Below the pieces are notes generated by a model. That model was not told where the DNA came from and searched no databases. It saw only the letters and a list, made by a program, of their open reading frames with translations. 64,000 bases of DNA from Rubricoccus marinus (GTDB lineage: Bacteria > Bacteroidota > Rhodothermia > Rhodothermales > Rubricoccaceae). The position numbers and the translations under genes are program-made. The stretch covers positions 2,767,100 to 2,831,099 of the forward strand of contig NZ_MQWB01000001.1 in NCBI RefSeq assembly GCF_002257665.1. The letters are read 5' to 3'. This document shows, piece after piece, positions 9,717 through 17,369 of the stretch; position 1 is the first letter of the stretch, and each line of letters opens with the position of its first letter.

Positions 9717-9733
9717 CCTCTGGCGCCAGAGGC
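9716..9733. repeat. Palindromic pair fused to a TAG stop
   Basis: GCCTCTGGCGCCAGAGGC begins on the G of the response-regulator stop codon, giving TAGCCTCTGGCGCCAGAGGC. The same 20-base arrangement recurs at 28624, 63785 and, on the minus strand, 42481-42500. Confidence 0.85.
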
Positions 9734-9783
9734 GGCGGGAGCGGTCACCGGACCCACCACGAACCCGGAACTCCGCTCCCGCC
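9734..9783. terminator. Bidirectional terminator-like stem between convergent genes
   Basis: GGCGGGAGCGG (9734-9744) pairs perfectly with CCGCTCCCGCC (9773-9783) across a 28-base loop. It lies between the converging stops of the response regulator and the FG-GAP protein, and can form in transcripts from either strand. No U-run is seen. Confidence 0.5.
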
Positions 9784-9797
9784 CGAGGCCTCTGGCG

Positions 9798-11972
9798 CTA
9801 CCGAACGACGGTAAGCCGCCGCGTGACCGTCGCCTCCGGCGTGGTCACCCGAAGCATGTACACGCCCGGCGACAGCGTCCGGGCGTCGAGCGGCAGAAGC
9901 TGCTCGCCTGCCGCCAGAGGCCCGTCGTGCAGGAGCGCCACCTCGCGGCCGAGCGCGTCGTGGACCGTCGCGCGGACCACGCCTGCCTCTGGCGCCATGA
10001 CGGCGACCGTCATCGCGTCCGAACCGGGGTTGGGGAAGGCGCGGACCGCCACGCCAGAGGCCCCGGCGCCGGGCTCGCCGGGCAGTGGGTTCGTGTCACT
10101 GGCGAAGGCGAACTCACCGAGCGTGGTGAACCCCGTCGCCACGATCTGGCCGCTGGCGGCGTCGTAGCTCGTCGGGAGCGCCTCGAACGCGCCGCCGCCG
10201 ATGGACGCGCGGTGGTAGACGACGATGCCGCCGGGGTCGACGACCTGCGAGTTGGGGATCTCGGAGAGCTGGAACCGGGCCTCGCTCGTGGTGCCGAACG
10301 AGAGCGGGCCGTCGCTCGTGAACGTCCAGCGGTAGCCCGCCACCTCCGCCTCCGCGATGCCCTCGGTTCCGTTGGGCGGGCTGGCGTGCCGCCGGACGCG
10401 GATCGACGTGCCGTTGCCCGCCGCGAGCGTTTCCGCAGCCTCGTCCCCACGCAGCGTCGAGACGGTGTTCAACACCAAGCTCGCGGCCGTGCTGGCGAAT
10501 CCGTACGTGCCGTCGCCGCCGATGGGCTGCTCGTCCTCGGCAGACACGTCGACGTCCGAGATCGCGAGGATGCTGGCGCCGGAGAACACCCCGACGAAGC
10601 CGATGTTGGTCCCCTGGTTGGGAGCGCCCACGGCGATCTCCGGCAGACCGTCGCCATCGGTGTCACCGAGCGCGGCGAAGGTCTCCCCGAAGCGCCAGCG
10701 GAACTGCGTGGGGAAGTCCGGGAGGGTCGGGTAGACCTCCGCGATGTCCTCGGCGGAGGCCATTCCGATGTCGGACCCGCTCGTGATGAAGAGCGCGCCC
10801 GCGAACGGGTCGGCGAAGATGCCGCCGCGGTCCTGGTAGGCGCTGAACTGGCTCGGCGCGCTCACGCCGATCTCGGGCACGCCGTCGCCGTTGAGGTCGC
10901 CGATCTCCCGCACCGTCCACCCGAACAGGCGCTCGGCCTGCCGCTCTTCCTCGAAGTAGGTGCCGAAGCTCGCGCCAGAGGCCCCGCTGAAGAACGACAC
11001 GCTGCCGTCCCGCACGTGCGTCCCGGCCACGCCCTCGTACGGCGCGCCGACGCCGATGTCGCGGACGCCGTCGCCGTCCAGGTCCGTGAGGCCCGTGATG
11101 CTCCAGCCGAAGCCGCCAAAGTTGTTGAACGCGGCGTTGCCGGATTCCATCTGGTAGAGGATGCTCCCGTCGGAGCCGCTCACGGCGTAGGCCAGGCCGG
11201 TCTGAAGCCCGACCGAACTGGTCGCCTGCACGGCGCTCGTGATGAGGTCCGGTGTGCCGTCGCCGTTGAGGTCGCCGCCGACCGAGGCCACGCGGCCGTA
11301 GAAGATCGAGGCCTCTTGCGTCTGCGGCGTCGAGGTCCAGAGCAGCGAGCCGTCGGCGCCGCTGTAGGCGTACGCCACGCCGTGATCCACGACGGTGTTG
11401 CCCCCGACCACGACGTCCTCGCTCGGGGCCCCGATCACGTAGTCGCCGATGCCGTCGCCGTCCAGATCGCCGGGAGCGGCGACGTTGAAGCTGTAGAAGC
11501 CGTCCCGCTCCGGGTCCGGCGACTCGAACGAGCGGAGCGTGGCGCCGTCCGCTCCGCTGATGAGGTACGCCCGGCCTGCTACGGTCAGGCCGTTTACGGT
11601 GTGGTAGCTCCCAGCCAGGAAGTCCGGCGTGCCATCGCCGTTCACGTCCCCTGCCGCTGCCGCCGAGACGGCGAAGAAGCCGCTGGCCTGCGCGTTCGGC
11701 GAGTCGAAGGTGCGGATAACGGAGCCATCCGCCCCACTGAAGTAGTAGGCCCGGCCGATGTTGTTGAGCGAGCCGGTCGGATCCTCGTTGTACGCGCCGA
11801 CGAGGAAGTCCTGCACGCCGTCGCCATCGGCGTCCCCGATGGTCTCGATAACGCGGCCGAAGAAGCCGTTGGGCTGGCTGTTGGGACTCCGCACGGAGTA
11901 GCGCGAGAGGAGCGGCTGAGCGGCGAGCGGCACGCTCACCAAGAGGAGAGCGAGAAGGGCAGCAATGCGCAT
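9798..11972 (-). CDS. Secreted FG-GAP (integrin-alpha-like) repeat protein, T9SS cargo
   Basis: This 724-residue protein has a signal peptide (MRIAALLALLLVSVPLAAQP) and seven FG-GAP/integrin-alpha repeats across the first 450 residues. Each carries a calcium-loop DxDxDG motif (DADGDGVQD, DVNGDGTPD, DLDGDGIGD, DLNGDGTPD, DLDGDGVRD, DLNGDGVPE, DTDGDGLPE). These should fold as a beta propeller. A beta region follows, and the last 75 residues are a type A T9SS sorting domain (FPNPGSDAMTV, DALGREVALLHD, SPGVYMLRV, RLTVVR). It is therefore expected on the cell surface or in the medium. Its ligand is unknown. Confidence 0.9.
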   Translation of the reverse strand: MRIAALLALLLVSVPLAAQPLLSRYSVRSPNSQPNGFFGRVIETIGDADGDGVQDFLVGAYNEDPTGSLNNIGRAYYFSGADGSVIRTFDSPNAQASGFFAVSAAAAGDVNGDGTPDFLAGSYHTVNGLTVAGRAYLISGADGATLRSFESPDPERDGFYSFNVAAPGDLDGDGIGDYVIGAPSEDVVVGGNTVVDHGVAYAYSGADGSLLWTSTPQTQEASIFYGRVASVGGDLNGDGTPDLITSAVQATSSVGLQTGLAYAVSGSDGSILYQMESGNAAFNNFGGFGWSITGLTDLDGDGVRDIGVGAPYEGVAGTHVRDGSVSFFSGASGASFGTYFEEERQAERLFGWTVREIGDLNGDGVPEIGVSAPSQFSAYQDRGGIFADPFAGALFITSGSDIGMASAEDIAEVYPTLPDFPTQFRWRFGETFAALGDTDGDGLPEIAVGAPNQGTNIGFVGVFSGASILAISDVDVSAEDEQPIGGDGTYGFASTAASLVLNTVSTLRGDEAAETLAAGNGTSIRVRRHASPPNGTEGIAEAEVAGYRWTFTSDGPLSFGTTSEARFQLSEIPNSQVVDPGGIVVYHRASIGGGAFEALPTSYDAASGQIVATGFTTLGEFAFASDTNPLPGEPGAGASGVAVRAFPNPGSDAMTVAVMAPEAGVVRATVHDALGREVALLHDGPLAAGEQLLPLDARTLSPGVYMLRVTTPEATVTRRLTVVR

Positions 11973-12041
11973 CGGGTTGGGGTCCGGGGAACAGGAAGTC
12001 TGCCTTTCAATCGAGATCGGCCTCTGGATCGGCTCATCCCG

Positions 12042-12077
12042 GCACGCGTCGCCTCTGGCGCCAGAGGCGACGCGTGC
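12042..12077. terminator. 36-bp perfect palindrome after the 1448-residue surface protein gene
   Basis: The iterated-element palindrome here is extended on both sides by GCACGCGTC/GACGCGTGC, giving a perfect 36-base palindrome centred at 12059/12060. It begins 4 bases beyond the stop of the minus-strand gene at 12082 and lies upstream of the FG-GAP gene start. In RNA it would give a very stable hairpin of up to 16 pairs, so a terminator role is likely. As DNA it is also a possible dimer binding site. Confidence 0.65.
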
Positions 12078-12081
12078 GGCG

Positions 12082-15000
12082 CTACCGCACGACCGTCAGG
12101 CGACGCACCTGCACCGCGTCGCCCGCGCGCAGCTCCACCACGTACACGCCAGAGGCCACGTCTGGCTGCCACTCGGCGACGTGCCAGCCCGCCGCTGCCT
12201 CGCCAGCGGCCAGCACGGCAACCTCGCGGCCGAGGGCGTCCAGCACGCGCATGCTCGCGGCCCCTGCGCTCGGCAGGCCGAAGCGGAGCCGCACGAGGCC
12301 TCTGGCGGGGTTGGGCCGCGGCGCCTCCAGCGTTAGCGCCAGAGGCCCGGCAGGGGCGCCGTCGCTCGCCACGGCCACCATCGTGGTCGCCTCCGCTTCG
12401 GTCTTCGGGCCTTCGGTGTTCGCCACGAAGTCCTGCGCGACCGAGAAGAAGCCGTAACGGCTCCCGTTCTCGCCCTCGAACTCGAACGTGCCGTTCGTGC
12501 TCACACCGGCGAGCCGGAACGGGCCGCCGTCCTTGGAGGCGTAGACGTTGTAAAACTCAACGCCTGAACCGGAGTCGCTGCCGTTGAGCGTGAGAGTGAG
12601 AGGGCTGGACTCCGTTCCCGCCAGAGGCTGCACGCTCGAGACGGGCTCCACGCGGTCCAGCGTGTTGCTCCAGACCGGCGTCACGATAGGCTCGTTGACA
12701 TCGAAGACGATCTCCGCGCGGTTCTCCACCGTCGCGCCAGAGGCCAGGTCGTCGCGCACCTGCACCGTGAAGCCGACGCTGCCTTCGCCCTCTGGCGAGG
12801 TGACGTTGGGCGGAAGGAAGCCGACCAGCCCGTCTTCCGGAAGGTCGCCTGTCGTGACATCCAGCGTCGCGAAGTGCCACTCCACACGGCCTGTGGCCTC
12901 GTCCAGTGCCGCTGTAATCAGGAGAGTCGCGTTGAAATCCGGCATGAGGTTGACCTCCGTCTCAAAGCTCTTCGTGCCCGGCGGGGGCGTGACCACGCCA
13001 GAGGCTCCCCAGCGGATCGGACCGAAGGAGAAGGTGGACAGGTCAAAGGCGTTCACGTCCAGCGAGTCCACAATCACGACTTCCTGTGCCGGGAAGCTGG
13101 TCGTCGCCAGGTTCTCGAACGCGATGGTGTAGGCCGAGGGCTCGGTGGGATTGTAGTAGCGCTGCCCGCCCTCGCCGATGGGACCGTACTTGTCGTTCGG
13201 GTCGCGAGAGCCCCCGGCCTTGCCGCCGGCGAACGGCGTCTCGAAGCCGGTGTTGGGATCGTAGGTGATGCCCTGGCTCGCGAGGTACTCGATGCACTCT
13301 TCTGGCAGCGGGATGCCGCGGCTACACAGAATCTGGTGGGCCTTGAGCCCGTAGCTGCGAATGGTCCACGCGGTCAGCACACCCGAGACGATGATGGCCG
13401 AACCCGCGACGAGGGAGTAGCCTTTGGCAATCGCCGCCTCCTGTGCAATGGGCGCGACGGCCCACCCCGCGTAGTTCTCTACGGTCGTCTGCGTTTGTGG
13501 CTCAACGTCGTTTCCGTACCACTCGTTGAACCGCCCGGCCGTGTCGTACTCGTCGAAGATCTGCTCGTCCGTGTAGTCCTCGATGGGCTTATCGCGGTCC
13601 CAGTAGGGTCCAAAGCTGTCGTCTCGCTTGGCTGCGCCAGAGGCCCACGGCGCACCGGACGGGGCCAGGGTCCGCGGGTTGCCATCTGGCGGGGGAAACT
13701 CGAACGTCATGACCTCGAAGGCGCCTGCGAGGAGGCCGAAGTTGTACGGCAGTTCGTTCGTGTCCAGAACGCCTGTGTAGGTGGAGGCGCGCGTCAGGTC
13801 CGGCGGGTACAGCTCGGCCGCCACGCCCACGCCGTCGCCGTCCGTCACCGGTGGCGCCGCGAGGACGCGGACGCGGAACGATCCCGAGGACCGCGCCGGG
13901 AGCTTGTGGAAGTAGAGCGGCACCACCTGCGCGTCGTCCACGTCGATGGCGACGTCCAGTTCGGAGGCTGGCGTGCCGTTGTAGTCCCGGATGCCTTCCA
14001 GGAACTCGAACGGGATGCCCGCGGTGATCCGGACGAGGAGGCCGATGTCGTAGAGGTCCACGTCGGCGTCGTTGCCCATGTGGATCGTGTAGGTGCTCCA
14101 GCGGCCCACGCGCGGCGTGGGCGTCCCGGTCACCTCCACCCAGACCGGCGCGGCGCGGACGCCTTCTACCACTTGAAACGCGTTGGGAAGCGTCTCGGTG
14201 CTGCCACCGCTCGTCACCTCCAGATCGTACGTCCCCGGCGCGACGCCCGCGAGGTCGAACTGGCCGCTGGCGCCAGAAGCCCCAGTTGCGACAGCCACGC
14301 CAGAGGCCTCGATGCTCGTCCCGCCACGCACGAGCCGCAGCGTGGCGTCGGGTCCGAAGCCGGTGCCGAAGACGGTCGGCGTGACGCTGCCGATGTTTCC
14401 GCCTCGGGCGGGCGTGATGGCATCGAGCGCCAGGGCCGTGTTGGACGGGCCGTCCGTGATGGTGACGGAGGCCTCTGGCGAGGCGCCCGGCGCCGCGTCC
14501 AGGCCCTGCACGATGCGAAGCGTCACGATTTCATCGCCCTCCGAGGCATTGGCATCGCGGCGCGGGAAGACTTGGACGGTCGTCTGCGTCGTGTTGGGCC
14601 GCGCGCGGACTGTTCCGCGCGTGGCGCTGAGCGTGTAGTCCTCAAAGAGCGTCGCCGTGCCGCCGGTCTCGACGTTGATGGTGAAGGCCTCTGGCGAAGC
14701 GGGGTGCGTGAGCACGAACGCCAGAGGCGTGCCCTCGGGCGCTGAGGCCACCGGCGCGCTCACCGAGGCGCTCGCGACAGCGCGCAAGAAGGCGGAGCCG
14801 GGCTGGGACGTGTCCACAACGAAGGAGAGTTCGGGCGGGCCGCCCTCTATCTCCACGCTACTGAACGCGCCAGTTACCGTGCTCCCCTGGTTGACGACGA
14901 TCGGCCACACATCTCCGATGGCGGGCCTAAATCCTGGCTGCACGCGGACGCGCAGCGTTCCGCCGAACGTGATGCTCGCCGGGAAATCGAGCGCATTGAA

Positions 15001-16428
15001 GATCCGATCACTCACTCCGTTCGCCGCCACGTCGAGGATCGTGATGGCCTCGGGGGCGAACACGAAGGTGTCAGAGCCTCGGGGCCTCAGCATCCCAATG
15101 GGATTGGCCTCCGTGCCCGGACTGTAGGTGCTGCGGATGGGCAAACCGGCCAGCCGAAGCATTCCGTTGCCCGTCAGCGTCATGCCCGGTGGGAGCGTGT
15201 CGGCGTTCGGTCCGCTTGCCAGGTCCAAGTAGTTGCCGAGCACGCGGATTTCCGAGCCCGGCAGGCTCTCCAGTGTCACGCTGACGAAGCGGGCGGACGC
15301 TTCGTTTGGCCCGGTGTCCTCGCGCACGAGCAGTCCCGCGTTCTCCACCCGTACCACACTGTTGTTGGGGTTCTGGAAGAACTGCGTTTCATACATCCGG
15401 ATGACCCCGCCCGGGCGGTTGCGGATGACTGCGCCATCGGCCAATCCGGCGTCGCCCTCCAACTCGAGCGTGCCCTCGTTGGTGAGCGTCGTACCTCGGA
15501 TGCGGCTAAAAAAGTTGGGTTGAGCGAACACGAGCCGGCCGGTGTTCAGGACGGGCCCGCCCGTTAGGATCGTCGTGAAGTTCGCGCCACTAGCGAGACC
15601 GAACCGCAGGCCGGTCCCGGTCATGTTCAGCGTCACGCCAGAGGCCTCGGCCGTGAGCGTGGATCGGAAGAAGTACACCTCCCCATCGGGGCTGCCGGAG
15701 AGCGTGCCTTCGACGTCGTAATTGCCGCTCGCTATGAGCGTCGCACCAGAAGCCGCGTCCAGCGTCGCGTTCTGCAGGATGCCTCCGCCAGTAACGAAGA
15801 GTTGGCCTTCTCCGCTGGTGACGCGGACGGTCCCGCCGAGCACCTCCGTCCGGGCGTCGATGCGGGCGTTATCCGCAAGCTCAAGCGTGCCCCGGATGGT
15901 GAACGTCCCGTTCGGGCCACCGAGGCGCGCGGCGTTCGTGCCACGCAGTGTGCCGCCAGAGGCCACCTCCAGCGAGCCCCGGTTGGTCAGGAACACGCGG
16001 TTGTGGTTCATGCTCAAGAACCCCTCTACCAGGACGATCCCGCTGGCATCGAGCCCCCCGAACGCCCCCGCAACTGTCCGCGGGATGATTTCCATACGGC
16101 CTCTGGCGCGGATGGTCACGTCGGTCGTGCGGATGTAGCCGCCCATGACGAACGTCTGCGTGCCGCTGGCGCCACCGACGGTCAGCGTGGAGAGAATGGG
16201 GTTGGCCCGGTCGTCTGGCCGAAGGGTGACGGTGTAGGTGCCGGGGACCGTGATGCAGGGATCTGCGCCGCCGGGACTCGTGGAGCCGGTAGGGACACCG
16301 TTCGTCCACTTGGTCTGGTCATCCCAGTCGCCATCGACGGGGTTCTCCCACTCGGTGGAGCAGGTCTGGGCGTGGGCGCCAGAGGCGAGGGCGAGGCAGG
16401 CGAGGGCGAGAAACAGAAGTCGAGACAT
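12082..16428 (-). CDS. Very large secreted surface protein with Calx-beta and IPT-like domains, T9SS cargo
   Basis: The ATG at 16428 gives a signal peptide (MSRLLFLALACLALASGAHA) and a 1448-residue product. The frame stays open upstream only because it runs antisense to the sigma gene. Order: a parallel-beta, autotransporter-like region to about 560; a Calx-beta domain (about 580-690, with EDYTLSA and DANASEGDEIVTL); an IPT/TIG-like domain (AITPARGGNIGSVTPTVFG); a region with the common SRDPNDKYGP signature; a fibronectin-like domain; and a C-terminal T9SS type A domain (PNPARGLVRLRF, DALGREVAVL, RLTVVR). It is probably an adhesin or sheath protein. It is divergent from the adjacent sigma factor and could be a target of it (inference). 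Confidence 0.88.
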   Translation of the reverse strand: MSRLLFLALACLALASGAHAQTCSTEWENPVDGDWDDQTKWTNGVPTGSTSPGGADPCITVPGTYTVTLRPDDRANPILSTLTVGGASGTQTFVMGGYIRTTDVTIRARGRMEIIPRTVAGAFGGLDASGIVLVEGFLSMNHNRVFLTNRGSLEVASGGTLRGTNAARLGGPNGTFTIRGTLELADNARIDARTEVLGGTVRVTSGEGQLFVTGGGILQNATLDAASGATLIASGNYDVEGTLSGSPDGEVYFFRSTLTAEASGVTLNMTGTGLRFGLASGANFTTILTGGPVLNTGRLVFAQPNFFSRIRGTTLTNEGTLELEGDAGLADGAVIRNRPGGVIRMYETQFFQNPNNSVVRVENAGLLVREDTGPNEASARFVSVTLESLPGSEIRVLGNYLDLASGPNADTLPPGMTLTGNGMLRLAGLPIRSTYSPGTEANPIGMLRPRGSDTFVFAPEAITILDVAANGVSDRIFNALDFPASITFGGTLRVRVQPGFRPAIGDVWPIVVNQGSTVTGAFSSVEIEGGPPELSFVVDTSQPGSAFLRAVASASVSAPVASAPEGTPLAFVLTHPASPEAFTINVETGGTATLFEDYTLSATRGTVRARPNTTQTTVQVFPRRDANASEGDEIVTLRIVQGLDAAPGASPEASVTITDGPSNTALALDAITPARGGNIGSVTPTVFGTGFGPDATLRLVRGGTSIEASGVAVATGASGASGQFDLAGVAPGTYDLEVTSGGSTETLPNAFQVVEGVRAAPVWVEVTGTPTPRVGRWSTYTIHMGNDADVDLYDIGLLVRITAGIPFEFLEGIRDYNGTPASELDVAIDVDDAQVVPLYFHKLPARSSGSFRVRVLAAPPVTDGDGVGVAAELYPPDLTRASTYTGVLDTNELPYNFGLLAGAFEVMTFEFPPPDGNPRTLAPSGAPWASGAAKRDDSFGPYWDRDKPIEDYTDEQIFDEYDTAGRFNEWYGNDVEPQTQTTVENYAGWAVAPIAQEAAIAKGYSLVAGSAIIVSGVLTAWTIRSYGLKAHQILCSRGIPLPEECIEYLASQGITYDPNTGFETPFAGGKAGGSRDPNDKYGPIGEGGQRYYNPTEPSAYTIAFENLATTSFPAQEVVIVDSLDVNAFDLSTFSFGPIRWGASGVVTPPPGTKSFETEVNLMPDFNATLLITAALDEATGRVEWHFATLDVTTGDLPEDGLVGFLPPNVTSPEGEGSVGFTVQVRDDLASGATVENRAEIVFDVNEPIVTPVWSNTLDRVEPVSSVQPLAGTESSPLTLTLNGSDSGSGVEFYNVYASKDGGPFRLAGVSTNGTFEFEGENGSRYGFFSVAQDFVANTEGPKTEAEATTMVAVASDGAPAGPLALTLEAPRPNPARGLVRLRFGLPSAGAASMRVLDALGREVAVLAAGEAAAGWHVAEWQPDVASGVYVVELRAGDAVQVRRLTVVR

Positions 16429-16590
16429 GCGTCTGGAGGAGGCGGGGAAAGGGCCACGTCCTCTAGTCCGTATTCCCAGGCCGGATCGCCTCACGGCCCT
16501 GACGTTTTTCTGCATCGCGCCAGAGGTGGCAGATCGCGGTCCCGCCGCCCGAGGCCGCTGGCGTGAGCCGGTCTTTTCCCCCGCACCGTT

Positions 16591-17181
16591 ATGATGGGAC
16601 GCCCCTCCCTCTCCTCTGTGCGCGACGTCACACTTTTGCTCCACCAGGCCCAGGCGGGCGACGAGGGCGCGCTGCGCGACCTGATCCCGCTCGTCTATGA
16701 CCAGCTCCGCACGCTCGCGCGCCAGCAGCGGCGGTACCGCGCCTCTGGCGAGACGGTCAACACGACGGCGCTGGTCCACGAGGCTTACGAGAAGCTCGCC
16801 AGAGGCAGCAGCGCTGCGCAGAGCCACGGGTTTGCCGACCGGCAGCACTTCTTCCGTGTGGCGGCGCGCGCCATGCGTGAGGTGCTGGTGGACCACGCGC
16901 GCAAGCAGAACAGCGAAAAGCGCGGCGGCGGGCTTCAGCCTCTGGCGCTGAACGAGGCCCTGGTCGCCGCGCCCGAGATGGCCGCGCCGCTCATCGCGCT
17001 GGACGAGGCGCTGACCCGGCTCGCCACCCTGAACGGACGGCAGGCGCAGGTGGTGGAGCTTCGCTACTTCGTCGGCCTCACCATCCCGGAGACAGCCGAT
17101 ATCCTCGGGCTGTCCCACGCCACCGTGGAGCGGGACTGGACGTCCGCCCGCGCCTGGCTCCACCTCGCGTTGGCGTCGTAG
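16591..17181 (+). CDS. ECF-type RNA polymerase sigma factor (TIGR02999-like)
   Basis: This 196-residue protein belongs to the ECF-like sigma group found in Planctomycetota, Acidobacteriota and Bacteroidota beside Ser/Thr kinases. Region 2 runs VTLLLHQAQAGDEGALRDLI through TTALVHEAYEKLARG. The family-typical segment ADRQHFFRVAARAMREVLVD follows, and region 4 (LNGRQAQVVELRYFVGLTIP, TADILGLSHATVERDW) ends it. No anti-sigma gene is adjacent; instead a kinase gene follows 188 bases downstream. Kinase control of such sigma factors is known from Vibrio EcfP/PknT, so a similar logic is plausible. Three iterated elements lie in frame. Two ATG codons overlap at the start (ATGATG); I used the first. Confidence 0.92.
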   Translation: MMGRPSLSSVRDVTLLLHQAQAGDEGALRDLIPLVYDQLRTLARQQRRYRASGETVNTTALVHEAYEKLARGSSAAQSHGFADRQHFFRVAARAMREVLVDHARKQNSEKRGGGLQPLALNEALVAAPEMAAPLIALDEALTRLATLNGRQAQVVELRYFVGLTIPETADILGLSHATVERDWTSARAWLHLALAS

Positions 17182-17369
17182 TGGACGGCACCCGTCGCCA
17201 GAGGCCAGCCCCAACATGAGGGTGGCGCGTGCTCACTTCTGCTCGCGCGGCTGGCAGATCGGACACCGTTCGGTATTTAGCGAGGTCACGATTCCAGGAG
17301 GTCCCCGGACCCTCCCCACACATCCAAACGCGGGCGGACGGTGGCACGCGTGGTTGCCCCCCCTCCCCT

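Noticed and set aside
16429-17217. N-terminal extension of the large surface protein across the sigma gene
   Set aside because: A signal peptide begins at 16428, and the extra 260 residues are antisense to the sigma factor.
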